Part shown: one piece after another, positions 44,592 to 56,407 of the stretch
Position numbering within the stretch: position 1 is the stretch's first letter
Layout of the letters: every line of letters begins with the position of its first letter
Origin: Hygrophila difformis
Lineage: Eukaryota > Streptophyta > Magnoliopsida > Lamiales > Acanthaceae
Direction: 5' to 3'
Assembly: GCA_030278955.1 (NCBI GenBank)
Contig: JAOANR010000003.1
Span: 53,106,902-53,170,901 of the forward strand
Length of the DNA: 64,000 nt
Position numbers and translations under genes: made by a program
Notes under the pieces: generated by a model
What the model was told of the DNA's origin: nothing
Seen by the model: the letters and a program-made list of their open reading frames with translations, nothing else
The model's database searches: none

Positions 44592-44766
44592 CTCTGAATA
44601 AAGAAAACGGGTTTAACTCACCAGATGGAAACAACTAAAATTCTCATAAAAACAAGTATGAGAAACCAAAATTCCAAGGGTGACCCCCACAAGTACAAAC
44701 TTCCAATCAAGAAAAGGCAAAAACACTGTGGTTGAAAACTTGAATGGTTGAGACTACAGAAGATAA

Positions 44767-45523
44767 CGGTGCGTTTGGTTGGAGGGATCTTAGATTACCA
44801 GTGGGAATGTGATTGCTGGGAATGTAAGATTACTGGGAATATGAGATTGCTGGGAATCTTATTTTTTGATGTTTTAAGATTATTGCGTTTGGTTAGATTG
44901 GGAATCTCGGATTTCTAGTTCTAATAAATTTACCATAATGTCCCTGAATTTCAATTGAAGAATGTTATAATTGTGTCATTTTGCTATACAATAGAAATAT
45001 TTAAGCCGATTTATTTTTCAAATATTAAAAATTCTTTACATGTAATTTATTGTATGATAATTACTTATTTAATGTCTCTAAATCCTTATTATTTTTATTT
45101 TATATATAGAAGAAAAGTAAATTTTAAGAAAATATAAAAATATATATTAAAATATGAGAATATATATATTTAAAAAATATGTTTAAATAATTTTCAAAAT
45201 TTTTCAATTTATTTTTTAAAATTAAATTTCATATATTTATCATTTTAGAATACAAATATCTAAATTTATAAAATAAAATAAGTATAAAAAGTGAGGGTAT
45301 AAAAGTCAAATTAATATAAACGTAGGTAAAATGGAGGTGGTAATCTAAGATTACCTGCCCTCCAGGTGGGAATGTGATTCCCACCTAAAACACCCAACAT
45401 TCCCACCTCGGTGGGAATGTGACATTCCCACATGAAACATGCCCCGAACGAAACATGGGCATGTTTCATTCCCTACCCAAGATTCCCAGTGGGAATCTCA
45501 GATACTCCGAACCAAACGCCCCG
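44767..45523. mobile_element. PIF/Harbinger-type MITE, 757 bp
   Basis: Ends GTGCGTTTGGTTGGAGGGAT and (right end, reverse complement) GGGCGTTTGGTTCGGAGTAT continue as inverted repeats for about 45 bp (AGATTCCCACTGGGAAT). TAA flanks both sides (44764-44766 and 45524-45526). The interior is AT-rich with no gene. It lies in the inferred leader intron of the RTL gene. Confidence 0.85.
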
Positions 45524-45866
45524 TAAGTCTTTTCTGATAGCCAATCCAAAATTTTGCTAGATGTTTACTAGTTTGAAACCTTAAGTATTAAGTTATTCAT
45601 ATCAGATTTTGGGGTGAGTCTTGCGTCGGGTTGATTGAGTATAAAAAAAATGCCATCCTCACTACAAGAAAATGGAACACGAGTGGCCAGTTTTTAGACT
45701 CTAATAGGCATTTTTACGTTACTCAACTAAAGGCATTCGCAACCAATTAAACCATATCAAACTGCTTAAAAATAATATGAAAAACGAAGAGAGACATAAC
45801 AAGAACTAGTTACCAAGAAGCCTGAATAGAGTTCTTATAATGTTATTCAAGTTACGAATACAATAC

Positions 45867-46073
45867 GGAAAAAAAACCCAATTCGTCCCATAATTTTCCA
45901 AAATTTCCAAAATCGTCCCATAATAATTGAATTAGCTTAATCCGTCCCATAATTTTGTTAATCCTAGCCTAATCGGTCCCAAATGCATCTTAATTACCCT
46001 GGGAGCTGACGTGGCACTCCATTAGTGTGGTCAAGGGCGGATTAGCCCGGTCAACATTTTTTGGACCCGGTTC
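45867..46073. repeat. MULE left terminal inverted repeat
   Basis: Starts GGAAAAAAAACCCAATTCGT and contains three copies of CGTCCCATAAT spaced 35-40 bp apart, plausible transposase sites. It ends at GACCCGGTTC. Confidence 0.93.
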
Positions 46074-46267
46074 GATGCCCCTACTTGCCACTTGGACCAT
46101 CCACGTCGGTTTTGGGGTTAACGAATGTGGGTAAATTGACACCACCGAACCCTAAATTACTTTCATCGTTCCCAAATTCCCTTTGAGCGTAGAACACCCT
46201 TTCATCCGTTTCTGAAGGATTTCTCCAAGCATCCGTATCCCCATATACGAACAAGAGAAGAGAAGAG

Positions 46268-46699
46268 TTGGGTGGGAGTTGTTCAATGGAGCGACGAAAC
46301 CAAGGAAGGCAGGCGATGGAAGTGCGATTTCCGCCGGCTCCGTTTTGCAAATGTGGCGTGAAATTGATGATGCGAGTTGTGGAGAGTCCGGAGAAGGCTA
46401 GCTACGGAAGGGTGTATTACAGTTGCCGTACCTGTGGGTTCTTCAAATGGGCATACCCTGTTGAACCACTTTGGGCAGACGATGGAAGCCCCATCCAATG
46501 CCCTGCTGCGTCGGCCAACAGGAGTGAACATATGGGAAGCTTTGGTGCGCCGGAGGATATGACTGAAGTGTCATCGCCAATGCCCCATTGTAAACGGGAG
46601 ATGAACCATTGTAAACATGAGATGCTGCTGATTAAGTTGTTGGTGGTGATATGTTGCATTCTTGTGTTCATTGTTGTTTGTATGTTGGTTTGGAAATGA
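46268..46699 (+). CDS. GRF zinc-finger protein with C-terminal membrane helix, MULE second gene
   Basis: 143 residues from the first ATG (a second ATG at 46286 is equally plausible). Residues 21-62 form a GRF-type zinc finger: FCKCG with C27 and C29, then C53 and C56 in YYSCRTCGFFKWA. GRF fingers bind single-stranded nucleic acid in topoisomerase 3 and APE2. The last 22 or so residues (LLIKLLVVICCILVFIVVCM) form a hydrophobic helix ending VWK, so the protein could be tail-anchored. It starts 195 bp inside the left terminal repeat and faces the transposase gene. In maize MuDR the second gene, mudrB, occupies this convergent position; MURB is a different protein. A role in transposition is inferred only from location. 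Confidence 0.8.
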   Translation: MGGSCSMERRNQGRQAMEVRFPPAPFCKCGVKLMMRVVESPEKASYGRVYYSCRTCGFFKWAYPVEPLWADDGSPIQCPAASANRSEHMGSFGAPEDMTEVSSPMPHCKREMNHCKHEMLLIKLLVVICCILVFIVVCMLVWK

Positions 46700-47382
46700 T
46701 TTCTGTGGAGATGGGATGGTGTAGGGAATGTATGATGTTTGAATGGTGGTGGTGTTATGTTGCAAACTTGTGTTCATTGTTGTTTGTATTTTGGGTTGGA
46801 ATTGATTGCTGTGGAGATGGGAATGGAGTAGGAAATGGAGCAAGGAATGTTGTAGGGAATGATTGTTGACTCTGTAATTTGGTGTTTATGTCAAATGAAT
46901 GAAGAATGTTGTCTCTTGCTTTGATTTTGTAAGTTGTGGCTGTGTAGATCTATGTCTTCAATATATAGAATTCATCAACATGTAAAATGCCAAAAAATGA
47001 CATTCAAGTTGCAATATATGTGAGCACCAACAGTGTATTGACATGTAGAACTATGTGTTCAATTGGAGATTATGTAAAATTCTATGAGCACCAATAGTAA
47101 AGTGAGATGCAATATATATAGAATTCATCAACTTCAGTAAAAACCGGTTACATGTAGAACTCCATTCAAGACCACCAAAATGACATTAAGAGTTCTAATA
47201 GCAACAACCATATAAAGCATCCTAGACGAGTGCATAATGCTTACAAATCAGCTAAAGCATGGTTTAATGAGTACGGTTATCAAGTTCCCACGCATTTGCA
47301 AAATAAAGATGACACTATTGTGTTCAACAATTACAAGCCAAAAAATGTGCCATATGCACAGCCACACAGGGCTTAAATATCT
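46700..47382. other. Intergenic region of the MULE
   Basis: Lies between the 3' ends of the two convergent genes. GTTTGTATGTTGGTTTGGAA and a diverged copy (GTTTGTATTTTGGGTTGGAA, 46785) show a local duplication after the GRF gene stop. No other gene. Confidence 0.6.
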
Positions 47383-50300
47383 TCAAGTCTTCTTGAGACG
47401 GTCTTGGTCAGCTTTCTTGAGAAGGTTGGCAATAGTCATAAATTTCTTGCCATCCTTGATAATGGCTGGAACTGGCCTTGTCATGGCTCTTGTGTTGTCA
47501 TCGGTGTCCTTTAATGCTGCCGGGACAATCAATTGAAGGCCTCTTGGCGAAGTCGGCACTTGTGATTCAGCTTGTGTCATACACTCCACCATATTTTCCT
47601 CTTGCATTGCTCCTCCATCCCCTGCCACCATTGCTCCTTCACCCCCTGCCATGCCTTCATTTGCAAGTTCTTGCTACAAGATCCATTTGGTTCATACAAG
47701 AAAACAATAAAACATAACAGCCATATGCACTAGAAAATGATATCAAAACTTAAGATTTGAATTTGTAAATGAAACTTACAATTTCCATTTGGTTCGTGTT
47801 GGTGGCAGTTGACTTGCACCTCCTTATGTTGTGTCCACGAACTCCACATTTACCACATGTCACACTATCCTGTTGTCTCCTCATCTTGGTGCCACCAGGA
47901 AGAATTTGTGGCCTACCAGCTTTTCTTTTCTTGGTCTTGTTGATCTCTTCACCAGCCTCTTTCCTTCTTTCAGTGACCGGTCTCCCAGCTTTTTTTGCAA
48001 CAAACTCAGGTGGAATGATGGCCAACTGATTCGTTTTTGGCCATTCCTCAATGCTATTCATTGGAAGAACAGGTAATGCATATGCATTCTTATATGAAGC
48101 AACCTCATAGCACTTATGAATGTACTTCTCTAGTGGATATCTCATGTGATTAATTGAGACATAAGCATGTATACATGGTATTCCACTAATCTGCCACTTT
48201 CTACAGCCACACAATCCACTATCCAAATCCACACTAAACTGCTCAAAGTCATTATAGATAGAGTTAACCTGAAAGTTGTTGGCATTGGACTTTGTTGGAA
48301 CATAATCAAGTACCTTGCTGTGATAGACATCAAGTATGCTTTGAATCCTCGGGCATAGCATATCTCTCCATCTTTTAGACCTGTCTGCCATGTCCCTATT
48401 CCTTTGAAATCTTGACATCAAATAGGTATGTAGCTCCATAAGCATGTTTAGCAATGGCATCTTCCTAGCTTCAAGAATGTTACCATTGAAATTCTCACAA
48501 GCATTGTTAGTGAGTATGTCACACTTGGGGAAGGGGCTGAAGAAAGCCCTACACCATTGATTTGGAGGTTTCCCTCTTAGCCATTCCTCGGCCTTTGGAT
48601 CAGCTTTGTGGAGTTCATTCATCACCTTCTCAAATGAATTGACCGTAGTGCATTTTGCTGCCTTCCAAAACAACTTCTTGTGCATCCACCCCTTGAAGCC
48701 TGCTGCCTGGAAATTAACCATTAAATGCCTTGCACAAAATCTGATTTCAGCACCCGGAAATATCTCTTGCTCAGCTTGGATTAAACCTATGTTAATGCAA
48801 ATTAAAAGTTAAATGTTTGAACATCAAATTCATACAAAATCATACAGCAAATTAAAAGTTAAAGTGATACCTTTTTGCTTGTCACTCATAATGGTAAACT
48901 TTGTAGTGTCTTGTATCTTCAAATCTGACTTCAAATGTGCCATGAACCAGCTCCATGTCTCGGTTGTCTCTTTCTTGACCACAGCCCATGCTACAGGTAG
49001 ATAGCTATTATTCCCATCAACCCCACAAGCAACCAAGAGAACACCACCATATGGTCCCTTCAACCAACATCCATCAAGACATATTAATGGCCTACAACCT
49101 CTAATAAACCCCTCTTTCAAAGCATGAACACAAACATAGATTCTGTCAAATCTGTTCCGTCCAGTTGAACCATCAGTTTCAATCACAACTGTCGAGCCCG
49201 GATTGCTTCTCTTTACTTCCTCTGCAAAACTCCATAGCTTCTCATACTGTTCAGGACCCGGACCATCTATCAATTTCTTAGCTTTTGCTCTTGCCTTATA
49301 TGCTTGGTGGGAAGTCACTTGAACTTTTAAGTTTTTCACAGTCTCTAACCTGAATGCCTTAATGTTCCTTTTAGGATCGTTCACAAACGTATCCTTGAAC
49401 TTAGAAGCAAGCCATGTTGAGCTTACATTTGCCACATCAGAACTCACCTTGCAAGTATGTTTATCCTTGAACTCCCTAATCCTCCAACTTGACTGGGATG
49501 ACACTGGCAGCCCCCTTAGTATCCAAGGGCATTCCTCCTCTGCACATCTTGCAACTAGTCTCCTCTTATCATTCTTGGGGAACCTAACACTTCTCTTCAC
49601 ATTTATGGCGTATGATTGCACTGCCAACTTCAGTTCTTTTTTGGTGCTAAAGATCATGCCAACCTTGAACTTTGGATTGAAGATCTCACTCGTGTCAAAC
49701 AAAGGAAATTCAGTCTTCTCACATTCATCTTCATCCGATCCCTGTGGACTTTTGAGCTCATCACCACTTACAATAACATCGTCATTATCATCTGAATCCT
49801 CTGCCGGATGGTCACTCCCCACATCACTAACCACTTGCTTCTCTTTACCTTTGTTCTTGGTTGCCAACACCATCTCATCACTCCTTGCCTGTGCTCTCTC
49901 AAAAACATTTTCCACATCTTCATCAGTGTCGGTCTCCTCCTCCCTCATATCATACTCATATGGTTCGTCAGAATCTTCAAAACCACTGAAATTTGCCAAA
50001 TCATCTTCCTCAGAAAGAACATCTTCCTCCGGACACTCATCATCTTCAACCTTGTCTACCACATACATGTATATTTCTCTTATGTTTGTTAACACCTCAC
50101 AAGCTGCATCGATGACTCCTTGCTCCTTCACCAGCTTGATTTCACTCCCAACAGCCATGTAAATGCTAAATGAATCCCCGGAATGCAGATATTCAGCAAA
50201 TTTCCTTAAAGCTTTAAGTTTGAGGTCTTTGACAAATACATTATCATACTTATATGTAATTGTCTGTGAGGAAATAGTCGATACCCAAACACCATTCTGA

Positions 50301-50749
50301 ATTTTTCCACCACAGCCAATACTAAGTGTTACCCTATCCGCGTCGGGCTCTACAAATACAAAGTTCAAGGCAAGTCAGACCCAATAAATTATTTAACATC
50401 TACTCAACACTAAATACTAACAAATACAAGATTCCAAGCTGCAAGAAAGACATTTTTTTACTTCAATTTGCAATTGTATGTGTGCAATATTTTCCAGTTT
50501 TCTTTATTCCCCACATGGGTCCATTGTCGGTACCACACACGACATAAATGAAATCACCTACCATAAAGTTAATTTAAGTAAACACATATGGGGTAAGGAC
50601 CACACGAAAACCACTTTTTCCCAGCAAGAATACCCTACACGAAGCCACTAACTGTCAAAACCATAAATCACCATAAAAAGCTTACCATAGTCAGGCGGTG
50701 GGTATTCGTGCTCGTTTTCCGGCCTCAAAGTCGCTGCCTTGTTGCCCAT
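47383..50749 (-). CDS. MuDR-type MULE transposase, about 946 residues
   Basis: Four exons with consistent phases: 50749-50686, 50349-48871, 48786-47780, 47673-47383; all GT-AG. Domains in order: an N-terminal PMuDR-like region (VTLSIGCGG, GDSFSIYMAVG); a long acidic stretch; the MuDR DNA-binding zinc region (FKVGMIFSTKKELKLAVQSY, ARCAEEECPWILRG); the DDE core with D447 (LICLDGCWLKGPYGG), D511 (TIMSDKQKG) and E612 (NNACENFNGN); a SWIM finger (CGCRKWQISGIPCIHA) near 710; a CCHC knuckle (CGKCGVRGHNIRRC) near 824; then a variable tail. Stop at 47383-47385. No internal stop or shift, so the protein could be active. The start is the first ATG in frame, about 300 bp inside the right terminal repeat. 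Confidence 0.93.
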
Positions 50750-51046
50750 TTTGATGTCGTCGCCCACCAAGCCCGCAAGCCCTAGCCCTAATTGTCGCAC
50801 CAACACTGAAATCCACTCGCCGGCACGAATTTGGAAAGAGGGCGACAATTGCGTGCGTCTGTAATGGGCAAAAGAAATAATTTTAGGGAACTTGAGGAAC
50901 GAGGGAGAAATCGACGCGAGAGAATGAACGGGGATGTTTCGATGGTGAAAATGGCGCCGGTAGAGTAATTTTGGGGATTTTACCCACGTATCCACATGGA
51001 GCTCCAAATAGATGAACCGCCGGCCCAACCCCGCCAGGTAAGCATG

Positions 51047-51253
51047 GAACCGGGTCCAAAAAATGTTGACCGGGCTAATCCGCCCTTGACCACACTAATG
51101 GAGTGCCATGTCAGCTCCCAGGGTAATTAAGATGCATTTGGGACCGATTAGGCTAGGATTAACAAAATTATGGGACGGATTAAGCTAATTCAATTATTAT
51201 GGGACGATTTTGGAAATTTTGGAAAATTATGGGACGAATTGGGTTTTTTTTCC
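51047..51253. repeat. MULE right terminal inverted repeat
   Basis: Mirror copy of 45867-46073 with one mismatch. It lies upstream of the transposase gene and probably carries its promoter. Confidence 0.93.
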
Positions 51254-51263
51254 AATACAATAC

Positions 51264-51590
51264 CCGATGAACACAGTGAATTAAATCCAACAATGGACCT
51301 GTGCTTCTCTGTTAGTACTATAAGTCAAACAAAATATTGGAAATTGCACAATATATATGCGCCAAGCCCAGAGTTTCTACGGTCTATAGAGCAACATGCA
51401 AACGCAGTATCCAAGGTTTCTCGGAGACGAAGTGTTAAAAAAAAGTTAACATTACACTCAAGAAAGAACCATAAAGAGAAACAAATTTAAGCAGCCACCA
51501 AGACTAAAATTGCAATAAAATCACAAGAATGTACACTTGAAAATCATTACAATCAACCAAGGTATTCAAGAAATTAAGCAGTATATTTTC
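51264..51590. other. No gene seen; flank of the MULE
   Basis: Probable intron or flank of the RTL gene. The open stretch at 51170-51490 begins in the MULE terminal repeat and has no domain. Confidence 0.45.
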
Positions 51591-51591
51591 A

Positions 51592-51900
51592 CCTGTACTT
51601 TGAATTCGGAGTCAATCAGCGACGATGCTAGCGGCTAACCCTAGGTGGTCGGAGGAGGTTGTGTACGCTCTGAAAACACAAAGTAGTATTTACTTTAACA
51701 ATAATATACTACAGTACATACAAAAACATACATCATGCTTGCTTCCTTTTCTATTTGAATAAAAAGAGACAAAGAAACTAAATGAAAGGTTACCTAGCAA
51801 ACAGTAATGGCGGCCGGAAAACACCGAAAACGTAGTGAGAATGTTGAGGCGTAGGAGACGTGAGGGAGGGATTGAGACTTGAGAGTGCAGAGTCGGTGTG
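51592..51900 (-). other. Probable non-coding 5' leader exons of the RTL gene
   Basis: On the minus strand a moderately GC-rich stretch from about 51900 ends at CTAG followed by GTAACC (donor at 51794). A second piece, 51670-51592, lies between TTTTCAG and a GTGAAA donor, with ACTCCGAATTCAAAGTACAG at its end. They look like spliced leader exons without a long frame. The next minus-strand acceptor in a gene context is the one 2 bp before the RTL ATG at 44591. If joined, the leader intron is about 7 kb, of which 6.1 kb is the MITE and the MULE. Confidence 0.45.
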
Positions 51901-52033
51901 AGTCCACCAGAGCTGCAAGCAAGAATGTCAGACGGTTTTCAAACTCCTCACTTCTTTTTTCAACTTCTCAACTCATATACACTCCGCGCCTATATTGAAT
52001 GCAAACAGTTAAACTGTATTTTCTTATAAAGTA

Positions 52034-52486
52034 CTCCCTCCGTCCCATTAAAAGTGGCCACTATTCCTTTTTGGGGTGTCTCATTAAAAATAGCCACTTT
52101 CCATTTTAAATAAATTAGATTAACATAAATATGATTAAAAACCCCACAATAATGACAATTGTACTTTCTGCACAAAGTCCCTATATATGTTTAACCATTA
52201 ATATCTCAAAATGGGTATAAATAAAAATTATATAAAATATATATTCTAAAACTATACGATTAGACGATTCCAACAAGATCACACTTGACTATTTTTGTCT
52301 TTCTACATCATTACGATAATATTAAGTGAAAGTTAAATAATAAATATGGTTAAAAGTCAAATGTAACCATTATAAATTAGATGGATGAATTAGTCAAATT
52401 TACTCACACCACTTTAACTACTAAATCCCACTACCTAAATTCCCGTGCCCAAAAGAAAGGGGCCACTTATATTGGGACGGAGGGAG
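52034..52486. mobile_element. Stowaway-like MITE, 453 bp, twin 1
   Basis: CTCCCTCCGTCCCATTAAAA to TTGGGACGGAGGGAG, flanked by TA. Inner inverted words (AAAAGTGGCCAC and GGGGCCACTT) extend the ends. Confidence 0.9.
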
Positions 52487-52544
52487 TACTGTAGAAGTTA
52501 AAACTATACTTAAAATTTGAATAAAAATTAATAAATAAATAGTA

Positions 52545-52997
52545 CACCCTCCGTCCCATTAAAAGTGGCCACTATTCCTTTTTGGGGTGTCCCATTAAAA
52601 GTGGCCACTTTCCCTTTTAAGTAAATTAAATTAACATAAACATGATTAAAAACCCCACAATAATGACAATTGTACTTTCTGCACAAAGTCCCTATATATG
52701 TTTAACCATTAATATCTCAAAATGGGTATAAATAAAAATTGTATAAAATATATATTCTAAAACTATACGATTAGACGATTCCAACAAGTTCACACTTGAC
52801 CATTTTTGTCTTTCTACATCATTACGATAACATTAAGTCAAAGTTAAATAATAAATATGGTTAAAAGTCAAATGTAACCATTATAAATTAGATGGATGAA
52901 TTAGTCAAATTTACTCACACCACTTTATCTACTAAATTCCACTACCTAAATTCCCGTGCCCAAAAGAAAGGGGCCACTTATATTGGGACGGAGGGAG
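52545..52997. mobile_element. Stowaway-like MITE, 453 bp, twin 2
   Basis: Same length and nearly the same sequence as the copy 58 bp to its left. The left end is CACCCTCCGTCCCATTAAAA. Flanked by TA. Confidence 0.9.
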
Positions 52998-52999
52998 TA

Positions 53000-53514
53000 T
53001 AACTATTCAAAGTTAATGATATTTTCTTTGGCTGTTTAGCTAAAAATAAATAAATGTTAATGATATTAAAAAACAAAGGGAGTATGATGCGACAATATTT
53101 GGCTCTGACTAATTCTTTTATACACGTACGTCAAAAAATATAATTTCTTTGCCCGAAAACACAATCTTTGGTTTCATGGCATTAGTTCATGCACAAACCA
53201 GAAAAGTATCACGAACCAAGTGATTAATTAATTAAGGAGTGTTAGTTATTGGTTTGTGTAGGAACTAACATGCAAATATTGATCTTTTTTGAGTGTTGAA
53301 TGTTGTAGGAATATATTATTACCAAATTAAGCATATACTCTATATCATTACCAAATAAAAATAATATAGTGGAAGAGTAGAATTATGTGATGCGAAAGTG
53401 GCCACACAAAACCATACATTACCATTGCCATCACCTCATAAACATCACTTTCTCACCTATACCATAACAAAAAGTGAAGATTATGCAATTTGCACCCAAA
53501 CAATTTCCTCATAA
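53000..53514. other. No gene seen
   Basis: AT-rich flank up to the duplicated polygalacturonase segment. Confidence 0.5.
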
Positions 53515-53539
53515 GCTTTAACTTTTACATGAGGCAGTT

Positions 53540-53960
53540 TAATTTAATTATTACCGTGACACCATTAGAACAATTATTTCCTCCTTTCTTGCACGCCCAC
53601 AAGGGGGAGCCCTGTCCATCCAGGGTGCCCCCAAATATCGAGAGACCATCGACCCCTTCAAATTGCATCCAGTTCCCTTTATTGCCAATAGCATTGTAGT
53701 CCTCCGGGGCCACGAGTTTCCAAGTATTCGGACAGCTACAACAGTGTTCTTACAAGGACCATTAAAAAGAACACTATCCCTGACCAGGAATCGGCCAGGT
53801 GGAACAAACACAGTGGTGGGTTTTGTATAGGCACTGCAGGCTGAGGACCAAGCCTTGAAAAGGGCTGTGGAGGAGTCGGTTGTGGCATGATCAGGGTGGG
53901 CTCCGAAATCCCTGATTGAACATGTTGGCTGATGTTTGTGGGGAGATTAAGGTTGTAAGA
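53540..53960 (-). pseudogene. Polygalacturonase pseudogene, first-exon copy
   Basis: Minus-strand exon with WSSACSAYTKPTT, PGRFLVRDSVLFNGP, NAIGNKGNWMQFEG, GGTLDGQGSPLWACKK and NCSNGVT before GTAATA. Small indels (2 bp lost near the FNIRDFG motif, one base lost near 53716) break the frame, and the later exons are absent. It keeps the intact WSSACS stretch that is damaged in the first copy. Confidence 0.83.
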
Positions 53961-54369
53961 AGGATGAGGAAAGGGAAGAGGATTGAAGAGGGCATAACTG
54001 CAGGGAATTGGAGGAGTGTAGTAAGTGTGATGGGGAAGTTGAGGAGTGTTTTGTGAGATATTTATAGTGTGAGTTGAATGGAGAATATTTTATGAAGAAA
54101 AATGATGATTTGTGGGATGAAGGGATGTTTTTTGGACAAAAGATTTAAAGTAAAGGGATATATGTGGCAAATTTAGGCAAAAATGAGGAATTTGCATTGT
54201 CATGTAATTAACGGAAATGAAAAACACTTTGCTTTGAGCCATAATAAATCATTCTTAATAATGATATATATGCTTTTTGTATGATATGTACAATGCATTA
54301 TAATATAAACTATTAGTAGTATACTATACCACATAGATTATAAGCATTTCCTTTTCACTTTTGATTTAA

Positions 54370-54490
54370 TTAGCCCAAGTGGTTTGATTTCCAATCTGAA
54401 GATTGGATGTTAGATTCCCCATCGGCCCCTATTCCCTCCTTTATGCCCTTTGAAATGTGTGTGACATGGGCTCCCATAGCCCATTTCTTA
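54370..54490 (+). mobile_element. SINE copy in the second duplicated segment
   Basis: CCCAAGTGGTTTGATTTCC, then TGTTAGATTCCCC where the first copy has a B box, then the same body. The B box is mutated and the A-tail is lost. Confidence 0.55.
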
Positions 54491-54594
54491 ACATATATAG
54501 GTTCCTGAGAAATTTAAGTTTTTCAAGTACATGGTTGGAAGCAGTGGCGGACGCAGAGTCTTCGGGGTCGGGGGGCGGGGATTTTTTTTTTGAA

Positions 54595-55340
54595 GGAAAG
54601 GAAATTTTATTCAAAGTTGATTAGGGCACGCCCTACTTCTCCAAACCATTACAACTACTACACCTGCTTCAAGTTCCAGCAGCTCAGAGCAATAAAAATC
54701 TGTGACAATATGCCCGACTAGCATCTATAGAAGCTTACAAATTGGACAAGCAAACAATACCGAATTCTGGACTACCTACAAGATCACCACAGCCATGTAA
54801 CAAATAGCATATCACACCTATGCCAATCCTCCCCAAGCAGACTTCCCTAGCAGCATACCAAAGTTTTGTAGCTATACTCACTTCATCCAAGCAGATTCAG
54901 GTGTTTTCCAAACTCATATCTCTTCAATTTATATTTTTCACCGCCATCTCGTTAATACATCAACTTCAGAAATATCAGCGTCATTGAGATTAGTGAATCA
55001 AGAGGTAGAACTCATACCCTTGCTACTAGATCACACCTTCCCCTACATTAAATTCAAACCAGTGTATCGCAAGAGTAAAGGGACTATGGACAGGTTTAAA
55101 ATCGGTGGCCAAAGGTAAAGAGAATAAACAGGCTAGAATGGGTAAGGGCCTTCGACCAAAAATAAGAAACATCCAGCAAAACTTCGAGTTGCGAAACCAC
55201 TCACAGAATCATCTAACTATATATGTGCATACCAATCCCATTTCTCCCAGCAGAACCAGTGTTACAAAAAATCAACTCAACTCTTATTTCTAAACCACCC
55301 CCCAAGCGAATCACAGTCATCTCTTATGCCTTTTCTATTT

Positions 55341-55371
<31 letters not shown>

Positions 55372-56400
55372 CCTTTTTTTTTTTGACTCAACTATTTCAA
55401 CCAATATCACTCAAAAAATCTCCAACCAATACTCCACATGTTCACAACCTATAAGGGGCACTTCCACATTTCATTCAAAAATACCAACCCCTTAAACTCT
55501 CTAACATCCGACTGCCAACATCGCTATGATATATGGAATATCGTTTCGTGTGTAATTCCTGGTCCTCCCTCAACCCATCAAGATTTTATGACAAAACAGT
55601 AGACAAGATAGGGGTAAGAAAGATAAGGTGTGTGTTGAATCAAGATGGGATCACGATGGGATCAAGATGGGATTTTTCTTAACTAACAAAGTAAGGTTCT
55701 CAAATGATGTAAAGGTAATGTTGGGTTGAGAAACGGCAACCAGCAAACAAGATGGTCATGGTGTCCCTTTACTTTCTGATCCACCGCAAATGAAAAAAAA
55801 AATGTAGGCTCAATGTGAATCTAAAAGCAAGATCTAGAGTGTCTACCTGATCATCTCAAGTCTTTCATTTAAGGAATCATCATCCCATATACGGCTCACT
55901 CCACCATCATCAGCTTCTCACTATGTGACACCTGCCAGTCCTGATTTATTGCTCTTCAATACACCCCAACAGTAGCCGCCTCATCCTGCTTCACGGAGAA
56001 AATATGACATTTGCAACATCCCTTGGCTCTCAAGATCATCAGCAACTAGTATTTCCATCGTCTATCACAGTGGATTTCCCAAGTTGTTTCAACAAACATA
56101 TCTCGATCAAGCCCAAGATGTATGTTCCACCTGTAAAATAAAAAGAAAAGAAGAGAAAAGAGATAGAGGAGGAGATTAGAAGCAAAAAATGTTAGTCGGT
56201 CGGAACAAGCCAATTTTGTGTCTCCTCCTTTTCCACCCAAAATCTTGCCACACCCCCAGCAAATATTAATTCTCTTCATCAGTTCATCTCCACTAGGCCA
56301 TAATCGCTGCCTTATCAAGCATCAGCTCTGGGAAAGAATCTACCCTCCACACATTTAACAATATGCAGATTATCTCCTCGCTCATCCTGCCATCTTACCA
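54595..56400 (-). other. LINE 3' untranslated region
   Basis: No domain-bearing frame. A pyrimidine run at about 55335-55385 and AATAAA (minus strand) 17 bp before the tail. The open stretch at 56318-56046 shows no motif. Confidence 0.6.
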
Positions 56401-56407
56401 ATACACC

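Larger units (their letters stand above)
45867..51253 (-). mobile_element. Apparently intact MULE, 5387 bp, with two convergent genes
   Basis: Terminal inverted repeats of 207 bp differ by one base (GACGTGGC versus GACATGGC). AATACAATAC lies on both sides (45857-45866 and 51254-51263), the 9-10 bp duplication expected for Mutator-like elements. Inside are an uninterrupted four-exon transposase (minus strand) and a GRF zinc-finger gene (plus strand) that point towards each other. I see no inactivating lesion. Confidence 0.95.
53515..54490. repeat. Second copy of the polygalacturonase/SINE segment
   Basis: From CTTTAACTTTTACATGAGGC to the SINE, this matches 26095-27740 apart from the two MITEs present only in the first copy. 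Identity is roughly 90 percent by eye. The two copies lie about 27 kb apart in the same orientation. Confidence 0.88.

Noticed and set aside
49362..50162. 266-codon plus-strand frame, Ser/Thr-rich
   Set aside because: It is the antisense of the acidic part of the MULE transposase, whose exon is supported by domains and splice phases.
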